This document shows, in pieces, positions 46,126 to 58,298 of a stretch of 64,000 nt of DNA. How positions within the stretch are numbered: the first letter of the stretch is position 1; each line of letters begins with the position of its first letter. The position numbers and the translations under genes are program-made. The stretch covers positions 70,832,888 through 70,896,887 of the forward strand of contig NC_091135.1 of assembly GCF_041381155.1 (NCBI RefSeq). Direction: 5' to 3'. The stretch is from Argopecten irradians. Its lineage: Eukaryota > Mollusca > Bivalvia > Pectinida > Pectinidae. Below the pieces are notes generated by a model, which saw only the letters and a program-made list of their open reading frames with translations, made no database searches and was not told where the DNA came from.

Positions 46126-48724
46126 TGTTTCGATATGCAAAGTTTAAACATAATCAGGCTGTGGGCGTATTCACAGTAACAATGCTCCTAATCCTTTGCT
46201 GCATCTCAGCCAAATTCGTTGACAATTCACTTGGTATATCACCTTAGGCTATACACTTCAGCAGAACAAGAAGTGACCTGTAAGCTTTGTGCATAGAGGA
46301 GTACATATATAGTCAGACATTTCATTATTAATGTCATGCACTCTATCAAAATAGAGGCATTATTAGATTAGGTAGTTGGCATGATAAATGTACTATACAT
46401 ATGTTATTTCCTACCTGAATGACGAGGATCAAGTCAGCTTTCTAATGAGTAATTGTGTAGAATGTGACGAGGTGGAGTCATCGGATGTTGACGTTAGCAA
46501 AGAACAACACGTTACTTTTGAATGAAATGGACTCTGCTCTATGATTCAAGCTTGTTCTCTTAATATTTTTTCTTTTATTATTATTATCATTAAATTGTTG
46601 TGATCATCTATCTATCTATATGAATATGGAGGATAGGAATACTCTACCTGAAGGTCACAAAGTTAAGTTTTTAATACCCGTGATTTGCTGATGGTTTGAG
46701 AACATTTTGTGATTCATAGAATATACTTATTCTTCACATCCACATACCCGCCGATTTGAAGTCTGCAGCAATATTTGTTCAATATAAAAGTCCCCCCCCC
46801 CGACTCTACACGTACATTGTAAGTCAATTATCCGTAAGTGAAAATTGCGTGATTATTTAATGCAAATCTTGCTGTATGCCTCCTTTACATGTTTAGTCTG
46901 ACTGGAAACGAAGATAAAAACTACCGAGAAAACAGTCATCTTGTTGATACAGTACGTTACGTTACCAAGATGTATTGATCAGCCGACATGAGAGCATCCA
47001 TAGGTATGAGAGAAAATGTTACCTGGCATGTTGATTTCGCAATCAGTGGATCAAAGGGTTCAGAAAACATTAGTTCGTAAGGTGAGGTTACGTAGACCCT
47101 ATCTGGTCCCCGGACTATTGCTGTTACAAACCAATGTTATATCTACATCATCATTGTTCTGTCGTTTTGACACATATTATCTATGTTATATTGTCGACCC
47201 ACTTGGCCGTCTCCAGTTAAGGAGGACATAGCGACATTGTGACGATGTAAGACTGTTCATATATGTATCACCTCTAAGCACTAGTTGTCAATCAGGGTCG
47301 TTTTCGTTTACTCGGGACAACCGGTTCGACCGTTGGTTAAAGTAATTGTTTCAAGTATAAATCCTGACGGACCAGCAGTTTTTGATACAGGCCTGTGAGG
47401 ACTTTGTCAAGGCTGAAAACAATATAATAAACGAACCACTAGGTCCAACCAGTCAAACCGTATAATCGAAAACGGCCCTGGACTTTACAGCGCGACATAA
47501 ATTCGATTGGATATAAAAATGCATTAAAGATGATGTTATTAATGTTCACTTACCAAATATTTAATTTTCTTCACCAGAATCCATAATGCCCGTCCTCGGG
47601 TGTAACCATATAAAGATATATCTATTTAATTTCCAGCCGTCGTGTCGCCCTGTCACTCTCGGAGGAAGACGGTGGTCGCTTATCCATAAAAATAATGTCG
47701 ACCGACAGATCTCTCGATCAGTATTCAATTTAGGGGTCATCGTGTCGTGCATTTTAAAATCGTCGTAACATTATTGTAATCTTGTCTATTTATTTTCATG
47801 GTAAGATGGTTTTATAATTGAAACCAGGCTGTTATCAACACATAGGGTAACTTTAAATGCCAAACCAGTTTTCATTGGGACATCGAGGTGAAGTTAATTT
47901 CCTTAAAAGAATATTCTATATAGAAAATCTTTAAAATATACCACATACGTACATGTACGTGTGTGTATGTACCAGTGTGTGGGAATTCTCTGAATCGAAA
48001 TAATTCGCGATGGCTTTTTGAAACAGTTTATAGAATCTATTGATATGAAAACATACTTGCCTTCAAAGTTATCAATATGTACACGAACCTAAATAAGAAA
48101 ACGCTCGATATTCATCAATGCAGATGTACGTGTTTAAATGGGTAGGTCTCCCGGATGTACATTTATAAGGCTAGATCTCTGATATTAGGCATACGAGACT
48201 TTAAAGACGAGATCAGAGAACTTCGCTCAATGAACGTGTCCAACTATCGAAAAAATATAATTATGTAGTGTTTTGATTAGCACATTTATATAAACCGTTC
48301 GTTTTAGTAGACTGATTTTTTAAAGATGTGTTTCTCTTTAAATTTGCGTGTCAATATTTTGCGGAAAATTTCTTGGTATACCGATTCTTATACTGTAATT
48401 CTTTTAACCACCGTCATACAAGTGTGTAAGAACGTCAATAGATTTCTAAATATTTCCTATTTGTTTAAAATTAGCTGATTATAGCGAAAATAACCATCCG
48501 CGAATGTAACCCCAATTTAATTTCAGTGTTTCAACTGTCAACTTGAATTACACACAAAAGAAAAAAATGTAATTAAGTATTTTATACAGTGTGTTGTAAA
48601 TAAATTACAACTCATACAGTACCTAAATACCTGACAAACCTTCGATGTTTTTGTTTCGGATAGTGCAGAGCTCTATCAGTGTTGGTAAGTTCGGTAATGA
48701 TGTAATTTTAAGATGATGATCACC
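46126..48724. other. No supported gene
   Basis: About 2.6 kb of mostly AT-rich sequence. A short open frame at 47016-47231 contains a donor-like AAGGTGAGG but no other gene character. A run of ten C residues lies at about 46792-46801. No RNA gene or mobile element could be supported. Confidence 0.4.
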
Positions 48725-48741
48725 TAGTCCGCTAAACCTGC
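48725..48741 (+). repeat. Left copy of a 17-bp inverted repeat bracketing the mobile-element nest
   Basis: TAGTCCGCTAAACCTGC here is the exact complement of GCAGGTTTAGCGGACTA at 63071-63087. The shared core CGCTAAACCTGC recurs at 48789-48800 and 50459-50470, in a ~59-bp tandem unit that the LINE interrupts. Confidence 0.6.
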
Positions 48742-48809
48742 CTATATTGTTAGTTTTTATTATTATTCTTTTTTTTTTACTAATATATCGCTAAACCTGC
48801 CTACATCAT

Positions 48810-50448
48810 AACAAACGTAAATAAATTTATCATTAACACCTGTAAACCATTCATTATAAGTTAAAAAAAAAGTTACGATCCGTCCTCGTGATAAACCTTG
48901 GCTTACAAACGAAGTCAGGAAAGCATTTCGATGTAGAGACAGGTTTTTAAAGCAATTTCAGTGTACCAAACATGATTACGACAGGTTAAGATATCAGGTG
49001 AGCCGAAGAGAAGAAAATCGTCTTAAACGAGAAGCATTAAAACGATACAATGAAACAACATTAAATAAACTCACTAACAGCAACACAAACAAAAGATTCT
49101 AGTCTATCACCAAATTACTTCTCGGGAAAAAACTCATCTAAGATCAAGATCACATAATTCCTCTTTTAAACGAAAACAACATTATGATTAATGACGATAA
49201 CGAAAAAGCAGAATTGTACTTCTCTGACCAGTGTACAATTCATGACAACGTTGAAAAAACAGTGCTACCTTCTAATGATGAAAATGTTGAAATTCCTTGT
49301 GTCACCAATATCGAAACGAATCCAGAAGAAGTGTGTAATATTTTTAAATCCTTGAACACAAATAAATCAACTGGTCCTGATGGCATAGGCAATTTTATAT
49401 TGAAACATTGTTCAGAATCACTGTGTCAAATCTGGTCTCATATTTTTAATATTTCCCTTAGATCGGGTTGCTTTCCAACCATTTGGAAAACAGCCCAGGT
49501 GTGTCCTATCCACAAGAAAGGCACCAAACAAGATGTGACCAATTACCGTCCTATATCACTCTTATCAAATATCTCAAAATGTCTCGAAAAAATGTCTATA
49601 AACGCATTTATAACTTATAAAAAAAGATTCTACAATTAACCAATTATTAAAGATTACTCACAAAATTTACAAAAGCATTGATGACGGAAAAGATTATGTT
49701 CCGTCTTTTTAGACGTTTCCAAGGCATTTGATAAGGTATGGCATAAAGCTCTTATATATAAACTAAACGATATTGGTATAAAAGGAAATCTACTTAATTG
49801 GCTTAAAAGCTATCTTACAAATAGAAATCAATTTGTTGTTTTAAATGGTCAATCATCAGAACGTAGGTATACCAACTCGTGTGTCTCCCAGAGCTCTATA
49901 CTTGGCCCTTTACTATTTTTGATATATATGTCCTAGATTTATCATCCCACGTACAAAACTAATTCAAAATACTTGTAAAGAGCTGGCTCCAAATGTCAAT
50001 CTTGACCTTATCATTAATCTCATACCTGATGTCTTCGTCAAAATTGTATTACATGGCTCTGAAGATAATACCGATTCATCAAACAAGATTATTTTTTATT
50101 CCGTTTTCGAATATATCATCGACTCCAAAAGATTCTAAATAATTATTTTTTACACTCCAATCCCCCTCCACTCTGCATCTGCATCGCTCTCTCCCCCTCC
50201 TTCGCCTCTCTCTCTCTCTATCTCCCTTTCGTCTCTATCGATTTCTTTCTCCCTCTCCCTCTCTCTCTTTGTCATGGAATGTTTGTGTGAATAAGTGTAT
50301 GTGTGTGCGTTATTCTAATGTATTGTCATGTATATATTGTATTGTCATATGTGTCGAGGAGAGCATCTAGTGGCCCTAGGGCTGTGTGCAATCCTCTTTA
50401 AAGAAATAAAGAATTAGAACATATTATTAGGGTTTTAAAAAAAAAAAT
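48810..50448 (+). mobile_element. LINE with RT domain, decayed
   Basis: From about 48870 the translation gives the linker before RT (KPWLTNEVRKAFRCRDRFLK). RT blocks follow from 49330: NKSTGPDGI, VCPIHKKGTKQDVTNYRP, then in other frames DVSKAFDKVWHKALIYKL and LGPLLFLIYM near 49920. The text then jumps to a C-terminal tail, so the palm's catalytic block and thumb are deleted. Stops and shifts occur near 49100, 49640 and 49710. The 3' untranslated region has a CT-rich tract (50160-50270), AATAAA near 50404 and an A-run near 50440. It sits inside a ~59-bp tandem unit, with CGCTAAACCTGC on both sides. Confidence 0.8.
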
Positions 50449-50677
50449 ACTAATACATCGCTAAACCTGCCTATATCATTAGGGTTTTTTAAATTTTATT
50501 TTTTTGTTGTTGTCTAATATATACACTATATATAAGGAAAAAAACCAGTCCTCCATATACTCCCTAACTATATAACTAAATAACAACAAACTAATTGTAT
50601 GCAGTTAGCTGCTCGGCATCTAGATATAAAAAAGAACGGGAAAGGGTAGTCATAATTATCTACAAGTGCATATTAAT

Positions 50678-51715
50678 CTACAGCCCTAGTTGCTTCGTAA
50701 CTTCCAATCTGTTCTGAAGCGAATCGGCCACGTAGCCATCTTTTGACACATCGCTTCTCCATCTTCCGTGCCTTTTCCAGCACCTTTCGTTTACATTGCC
50801 ATTAGCAGCTTCTGTAGCACCGCCAGCCCTAAGAGAATGTAACCCTAAGTCTAGTCCTTTACTTACCTCGTTTAACCTCTTTACAACGCATTCCCTGGCC
50901 CTTGTATAGCTCAAAGGTTTTTGCTTATATATCTGCTTGCATTCTGCCTTACTACGAAACAGTGGTTTGAACAAATAATCTTTTGAACTCACCGTTGCTC
51001 CAGACAGACCCATAAACCTTTTTAACATCAAATAAGGACATGCCACAGTCTTACCTTTCGCAATCACCACCTCGTTTCCTAATCTATATTGATCCGTTTT
51101 ACTCTTTCTAATGTTTAACTTCAAACAAGATTCATGAAATGACACATCCTCGCATCGCAACTCACTCAACTCATTGTACCTTAAAAATCCCGCAAAACAT
51201 AAAACAATCATAGCCAAGTCTCGCACCACTGAAATGTCCCTAGAGTCCTTATGAATATCGCACAAACATATCAACATGTCCGCTGACACACAGTCCTTCT
51301 TCCTCCTGGGCGCTCGCACCTGCCTTTTAGCGGCCTCCATCAAATTTTTAACAAAACTGTTCACTGTGGGATCTTCGAATCCGTTGATCGAATGCGCCCA
51401 TTTAATTCCGTAAATTGCGGCAGTAACCATGCTACCAGATCCGCCCGTATCCAAAATATGAGTCAAGTATAAGGCTACTTGTACCGGTTGTGCGGGAAGA
51501 TGACAAACGTTGTCCTGTTTTGCGAAAGTCTCCCACCTTTTGAACGCGTTATAATACTTTTCAACAGTCTTGTCGCTCCTCGCTTTTAAAATGAATCCCG
51601 CCATTTTCTTGGCCAAATCGTGTGTCCGGGTGGTATGTTGCCCTGTACGCTTGATTGCCTCATCTATGTTTGTGAGTAGCCCGACACCTGAAATCACAAA
51701 AGCAATTTGGATCAA
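50678..51715 (-). mobile_element. Tyrosine recombinase part of the DIRS/Ngaro element
   Basis: The 345-residue translation has an N-terminal SAM-like helical domain (KYYNAFKRWETFAKQ, then QVALYLTHI). The catalytic half follows: the first arginine in FAGFLRYNELSELR, then LGLHSLRAGGATEAA (the HxxR block), GRWRS and the final tyrosine region DGYV. In this family the enzyme integrates a circular DNA copy by site-specific recombination, without a target duplication. Confidence 0.85.
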
Positions 51716-51899
51716 AACCTCAGCCTTAAAGCAATCATCTCCGGACCCCCGTCCCTACCAAAAACCCCGTTCTTTCCTTTTCCGGCAACTACACTGCCCG
51801 AAGGTAATATTTTTATGCTCTTTCACGAAAAACGCGTATTTGTCTCCCCTTGGAGCTATCACAGGCCAGAATGGAGCAGAAGTCCAGTATGGCACTACC

Positions 51900-53800
51900 A
51901 GAGTACCCATGGCTTTCTCGTCCATCATTTTATCAACAACCTGCGGTATCAAAGCAGGGGGGGCGGTACTAGCCAATTGTTCTGGCCAGCCCAGACCTGA
52001 CCCAGACCGTCTATGCCCGCTGTCCCAGGACACCACCACCTCGAGTTGAAAACCTCACATTTTGCATTATTATCATTAGCGAACCTGTCTACTGTAAACT
52101 CTCCCCATTTCTCATTGAGCTCAATGAACACACTGTTCCGTATATACCAGTCATCACTGTCAGCCGTCTTACTGTATCTATCCGCCAATTGATTATCCGC
52201 CCTTGGCACCCAGGCTGGCAACAATCTAAGACCTCTGCTAAGGCAATCCTCTCTGATCATTACAGCCTTCTCATTCAGTATCGGTACCTTGCTACCATTT
52301 ACCAATATAGAAGCTACATTCTGACTATCGGTATACCACAACACCTTCTGCCCTACCAGGCATTGCCCTACCAGGCTTCCATTGTAATGCAAAAGCATAC
52401 GACGTACAGCCTCCAGTTCTCTCCAAGTTGAGCTTTCCTTGCTCTCTGTATCTGTCCATTCACCCAGAACCTCACTTTTATTTACGTGCAATATGTACCC
52501 CCCGTAACCTGTAGCCGAGGCATCGCTATACACTACAAAATCATGCTTGTAAGACCTGTCTATCTGAGCACCGTTCAAACTTTCAACATTGTAAAACCAA
52601 AATCGTAGTTCGTCTAAAGCTTCCTTTAATATCAAAACGTTGGAATCCCAACTTGCCTTCATCATCACACTGGCATACATATGCCTCGTCATCATTCTGA
52701 CGACAGGACCCATAGCTACCTTCATAGCGATAATCTGACCTACTAGTGCAGCCAACTGCCTCGCTGTCACCCAGCATCGATCACGCGATACGTTATCCAA
52801 TAGAGTACGTAACGCCGATTTCAACCTCTCTATCTTGCTGTCCGGTACAAAAACCAATCCCTCAGAGAATGACCAACGTAACCCCAACCATATAGCTTCC
52901 TGACTTGGCACCCAGCTACATTTTTGCTCTGCAATCATAAAACCAAATCTTATCAAATCGCCCTGTACCGACCTACTCAGGTCGCTAGCCTCAGCTTCCG
53001 TAGCTTTACCCCCGATGCCGTCATCGAGATACATGATAACCCTGTGACCCTTTGAGCGCCAGCATTTGACCAATACACGAGTGACCTTTGTAAAAATATA
53101 CCCTGCTGTGGAAAGGCCAAATGGCAATACATTAAAAACGAAATATCTCACCTGGCCGTTCACGACCCAAGAAAATCCTAGAAATGTTCTATGATCTGGA
53201 AAAATCTCGATATGGTGATAAGCTGATTTGAGATCGAACGTAAAAACCCAATCTCCCTTCCTAAACAAATCTAATGCTACTGTTGAATCCTCGTACCTGA
53301 ACCTGTATTTAAACAAACAAGGGTTTATGTGTCGACAATCTAACACCAAACGCAACTTCTCCTTATTGCCAGCTACAGTCAATGGATTGACCACCTTTGG
53401 AATAGTATCTACTTCTCTTATACAACCTTTCAAAAGCAATGTTTCTATCTCCTGCTGTACAAAACCCGCATTGTCAAGTGCCGATTTATTATTTCTTAAA
53501 ACAATGCAATCCGGCATTGAATACATAGGTAACCTATAACCGTCACGTATCACATTTAAAACATTCGAACATGCACCTATACTCTCCCATTCATGTAAAG
53601 CACTACGCAACATTCCTACGGGTGACCTGACCTTTGAATCTGACCTTTCACCTGTCGACCCCACTACGGTAGTAAAATTACCCACTGAAGCAGAACTGGA
53701 CGTAGCAACACGTGTTTCGTCCAACATATCCTCATACGCTACAAATACGTCTCTCACTGACAAACGTGCTTCCACACAAAAAACAAAAAGTGTTACTTAT
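51900..53800 (-). mobile_element. Reverse transcriptase-RNase H part of the DIRS/Ngaro element
   Basis: RT blocks are clear: LRLVLDCRHINPCL, FTFDLKSAYHHIEI, VLPFGLSTAGYIFTK and the catalytic YLDDGIGG. RNase H follows with VVYSDASATGYGGYI, WRELEAV, YTDSQNV and ADRYSK. The sequence after RNase H (FTVDRFANDNNAKCEVFNSR) is typical of DIRS/Ngaro rather than gypsy elements. Confidence 0.85.
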
Positions 53801-54556
53801 CTTATTTGTGCCTTTCTGCATACAGTCTACCCTCCAGTGACCGGGCTTTCCGCACGCGAAGCACAATCCTGGTCGCCTGCTCCCACCCGCCGTCGTCGTG
53901 TCCGCTGCACCCGCTTGGCTCTGAGTGTGTTGTCTCGCGGGGGTACCATAGGGGAAATAACGCTTCTGTCGAGTGGTTCTCTGGGTTTTTATCTTCCGTT
54001 GCGCCCTAGCCTCTGCCCTAGTAATACGCTTCTCGTCCTCGGAATCCTCCGCTAAAGCATTTGTTTCGTATTCCTCGACGACTTTCCAACCAGTTTCTGA
54101 TGAGTCGGCCATTTTTATCAATTTCTGCCTGTGCTTAACAATGTCCATACCTTCCGCTATACTGGCACTAGCTCTCTCCGTATGCGCATTATGTAAAGGG
54201 TTTTCTTGTAAAGATGTATGCGCCTCCTGCAATTTCATGTTGATTTTGGCGTTTACTTTAAACTGTTCTTCGTTTCCTTTCTTCTTAAAATGATAAGGAG
54301 AAATCTCCGAAAACCTGGAGAATTGAGCTTCAGAAATCATTTTCTGTGACTCGCTGATTTCTACTTTGAAAGTCTCTAATTTTGAAGTCATGATGGTCTC
54401 CAGTTTGTCGAGTAGTGTCTGCTGACTCTCCATGATTACGTGAGAAAAAATTGAATAGGTCGTTCCTGTAGCTAACCGAACGCTAGAATGACCAAACCTC
54501 GCTACCCGATACCCTACTAGCCCACCTAATCTCATTGGACGAATAAAAAACCGCAC
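53732..54556 (-). mobile_element. Gag-like part of the DIRS/Ngaro element
   Basis: The translation has a coiled-coil-prone middle (KLETIMTSKLETFKVEISES), a basic stretch (RAEARAQRKIKTQRTTRQKR) and one CCHC zinc knuckle near the end (CFACGKPGHWRVDC), as in retroelement nucleocapsids. It precedes and slightly overlaps the RT region. Confidence 0.75.
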
Positions 54557-56933
54557 GTGCTATACAATGCCACGTGTACGTTATGTAACTGCAGGACAAA
54601 TATTTCCCGCTATTCTACGAAACGCGGGAAATTTAAAAATCTTATATATTCCGGTGGCTTATGTGGGGTTTTGTGGGTTCCGTGGGCACTTCTTGATGAA
54701 ATTTGACATCATATACCAAAGTGTTCAGTAGGTCATCCTCTTTCGAAAAAATGATGGTGTCAGTTTTTTTGACCATGCGGTGAGGTCAAAGTAAGGGGTC
54801 AAAGGTCATATGGTCAAATATGCAATACAAATTTAAAGGTAGATCACCTTTTAATTCGTATCATTTTAGCATTTAGTATGCTAATTATTTATAGCAGAAT
54901 GTTTTATAATACTTTCAGATAAAAAATTTGTCAAAATTATGTTGGTTGCTATTGTAACCATATGTCAATATACACACAAGTCTTTTGTAGAAAGAAGAAA
55001 AAAACATTACTCCAGACAACTCTTGAAATACTGGGCTAATATCAATTTATCTTCACAGTAATGTTGAAGGACATGTACAGATGAGCAAGCAAGTTTTCAT
55101 TTGTTGACAGAATGGTTGCCATGGTAACCTGGTCACTATACACAAGTTTTGTAAAAGAACCAACAACTCATTAGTTGTTGGATCAAATATGTTTAAACTT
55201 TGTCAATTAGAATAACTCATAGATGTCTATAACATGGAATATCTCATCCTTCAATAGAGATTTCCGTGGATTTATAAACAATGGAGAAACATTTGGTTGC
55301 CATGGTTTCAATTCGTTTTCACCAGTAAATAATATTTAACAATATCTTTAAATGGAGCGTCAATTAATCGATCATGCGATAGGACCATGTTCAAATATAC
55401 AAATATGGGGCTTTGGTAACCAGAAACTCAAGTTTAAAAGTAAAATACCTTTTATTCTTTTTACATTGGAACAAATAAGTTTGTAAGAGAATGCTTCAAT
55501 ACATGTTTAGAGAAATGAGCTCTTAAACTCTTAAAACATTTTTATAAGGAAAATCATGGGTCATTTTATGGGAAACTGGTACTATGATTTGTGTCCTATT
55601 TTCCCCATCTGTCAAATATTTGAAACTCTTTTTAGAAAATCGACATGCCAGTTATGTATTCTTTGCACATTATCATAATGGTAACAACACTAAATATGCA
55701 TATGCATATATCCCGTCGGGTGCAGCGGCACACATTGTCATCACAGGCACTAGATGTCCATGTTCTGTCATTTTCCATCCATTGCTGACGGGTGCTATAT
55801 TCAGTTACTAGGAAGGTTTAATTTTGACCAAATTCTAAACAAATCACCTGTATAGGGGCTATCATCCATATGTAATATGTTTTTGTAAAGGCAGATATAA
55901 TTTTCCAAAGTTTGGCAAAATATACCGATATATGAAATATCGTAAAAAATATGCTAAAATCCTTTTCTTGAAAGTAATGAAAACAGTATTTTTTGATTGA
56001 TAATTAAAAAAAAATGGATGCCTGATTACTGATTTTTATTCAATGAGGTTTTATTTAGCATATATATATATTTATTATTTTTCTGGATTTTTTGTCACTT
56101 CTCATTGGTCAAAAACACGCCACGTGATCACCGATAAAAAACTATATTGCACGATTTTTCCGGAAGTAGTTTATAGAAAAAGTATATTGCACGGTTATTT
56201 TTAGATAACGTTATCGTCGACGTTACCAAAACGCTTAGTGTTCCTGGCGCTTTGAAACAAACGCTTTGATGACCTTAGTTTGAAGCGTAACCACAAAATG
56301 TGACAGACGACGTTGATTGTTTAGGTTTCTAACAAAGATGATGACGACTTCCAGCTGATGACTACAGTTTAAACTTTTAAAGTTTCAATATAAACACGGT
56401 ATAGGAGAGTTGGAAACAATCGAATAACATACATTAAGCGTCTGGAGCCATTGAATAGTGAATACGTTTGATATTTATTTTTAAAATTACACCTAGGCTA
56501 CTTACAACATTAGGCCTAGGCTAATCCTACTGTATGTATACGACTTTCATTTTACGGAATGGAGTACTAAGCATAAGATAATGTATCTTAATGTCAATCT
56601 GAATCTGTTAATATATGTTTGACGTCGAAGTGTATTATTTCAACGGAGAACAAACTATACATTTAATTGACTGTCCTTAAGACATGGAGCTACATGTATA
56701 ATGGAGTACATGTACATGTATGCAATTTACAAACACGCATGCACCGGGTTCATGTAATAAAAGCTTAAAGTGCATCAATTGATACTGTTTTAATATGTTG
56801 TTTTTGAATTATACTTGTTACAAAGTCAAAAGATTGTAACTGTCATCACGAAGCAGAATTTAAAATGCGATGCTCATTTAGTTTCACACTCATTTCAAAA
56901 TGTAACAATTTCAGAAAAAATAATAAAACAATT

Positions 56934-57063
56934 ATAGCATTTTGATTTCGGTCAATACATGGTTATATCGACCATAGAAAAAATATCGACCTCGGACTAC
57001 GTCCTCGGTCAATATTTTTTCTTTGGTCGATATAACCATGTATCGACCTCACCAAAATGCTAT
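56934..57063. repeat. Foldback inside the 3.4-kb element
   Basis: ATAGCATTTTG at the left pairs with CAAAATGCTAT at the right. The arms continue through GGTCAATACATGGTTATATC against GATATAACCATGTATCGACC and AAAAAATATCGACC against GGTCAATATTTTTT. A ~15-base centre (TCGGACTACGTCCTC) separates them. It is probably a MITE nested in the larger element. Confidence 0.75.
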
Positions 57064-57089
57064 ATTTGTATAATATATATTTCATATAA

Positions 57090-57690
57090 TACTGATATGA
57101 TGTTCAATACCAGATAACGGTTCCGTTTCCAATAAATTTACTTTTTAAAAGGTCTGTTTTATGTGGCCGAAATGAAGGTTGGTTTTCGGTTGCTGGGGTA
57201 TAAAATCAGTTGCTAGGGGGTTGATTTTGATAATTTTCTAAATACATCGTCTGTAATGGGGCTATCATCCATATGTAATATATTTTTGTAAATTTGGCAC
57301 CTAATTTTTGATAATTTGGCATAATTTATATGAAATTTAGGAAAAAAACATGCGAAAAAAGTTATGAGAACAGCATATTTTGATTGATAATTTGACAAAA
57401 AATGGATGACTGACTATGGATTTTGATTTTTAAGATTTTTAGCGCAGATATATGCCATAACATTGATATGATGTTCAATACCTAAACATGTACTATGGTT
57501 GCGTTTCCAAGAAATTTACTTTTGAAAAAGTCTGTTTTTGTGGTCGAAATGAAGATTGCTGGGGTATAAAATAAGTTGCAATGGGGGTTAATTTTGATGA
57601 TTTCTAAATAAATCTTCTGTAATGGGGTTATCATTCATATGTTATATATTTTTGTACAGTTAGCACTTAATTTTCAATACATGTACTTTG
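57090..57690. repeat. Diverged ~370-bp tandem duplication
   Basis: GATATGATGTTCAATACC, GCTGGGGTATAAAAT and the ATCATCCATATG-type words occur in the same order at 57090-57450 and 57467-57690. The latter part also occurs at 55840-56080. Copies differ by many substitutions and small gaps, so the duplication is old. Confidence 0.75.
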
Positions 57691-58086
57691 CCGTTATATA
57701 TATGTAAGCATTGATTTCACTATGTTTTAATTTTATTTGGGTATGAAAGAAACCAGCTACATGTAACTAGTATGACCTTTAATTGACCTTAATTCCATCT
57801 GACCTTTTTCAAATATTTCCCATCATGAACAAACAGAAAAGTCTTAAGTGAATGAATTAAACATATATTGACGAAGAAAAATCAAGTTATGCGCTCTAAA
57901 TGTCAAAATATAATGGCACTCCCGCCAGTCTTTTGCAGTTTTTCAGCTTATAGTCCACTTGACCTTTGACCCTTGACCCCTCCACATGGTCAAAAAAATT
58001 GACACCATTATTTTTTTGAAAGAGGGTGTCCTACTGAACACTTTGATATGGATCCGGAGTCAAACTTCATCACGAAAAGTCCACCG

Positions 58087-58298
58087 TGTAACATGTCCAA
58101 TAGTGTGTTATCGGATAATATCCCGGTATTAGTTTCTACTTTGTAAACCGGAAATTGTATAAATGCGCACACGTTGTTTACGCACCACTTGAATAAAGTC
58201 AGCCATGTTGTAAAGTTTAAACACTGTTGTCTACCGATGATTTCAACTTGTAAGAAGAATAACAAGTTAATTTCATGCGTGAACTAAAGCATGAACCA
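58087..58298 (+). repeat. 5' LTR of gypsy element B
   Basis: 212 bp, starting TGTAACATG and ending ATGAACCA, immediately followed by TGGTGTCAG (primer-binding site, starting with the usual TGG). It is about 98% identical to the 3' LTR. Confidence 0.95.

Larger units (their letters stand above)
50500..54650 (-). mobile_element. DIRS/Ngaro-type tyrosine-recombinase retroelement, minus strand
   Basis: Read on the minus strand, the order is gag-like region (about 54.56-53.73 kb), reverse transcriptase-RNase H (about 53.8-51.9 kb) and tyrosine recombinase (51715-50678). This order, with a recombinase in place of an integrase, defines the DIRS/Ngaro group. The gag-like and RT frames overlap slightly, a known arrangement in such families. 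No methyltransferase domain was noticed. It looks close to whole, with at most one or two breaks. I could not define the terminal repeats; a short hairpin at 54602-54632 (ATTTCCCGC and its complement) may belong to the 5' end. It is probably a fairly recent insertion. Confidence 0.85.
54651..58086. mobile_element. 3.4-kb element with long terminal inverted repeats, non-coding
   Basis: The first ~170 bp (from CCGGTGGCTTATG through CAAAGTGTTCAGTAGG, TGGTGTCAGTTTTTTTGACC and GGGGTCAAAGGTCA) are matched in inverse orientation by the last ~140 bp (57945-58086), at roughly three-quarters identity by eye. No long open frame lies inside, so it looks like a non-autonomous DNA transposon. Inside are a ~370-bp direct repeat (57090-57450 and 57467-57690, with a related piece at 55840-56080) and a foldback (56934-57063). 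The right end is interrupted by gypsy element B, whose target site lies in the terminal CCACCGG; one more base of this element follows at 63062. Confidence 0.7.

Noticed and set aside
47016-47231. 71-codon ORF with a donor-like AAGGTGAGG
   Set aside because: No matching acceptor or second exon could be supported, and the frame lacks family character.
51570-54293. Plus-strand ORFs opposite the DIRS/Ngaro-type element
   Set aside because: Antisense shadows of the minus-strand gag-like, RT and recombinase regions.
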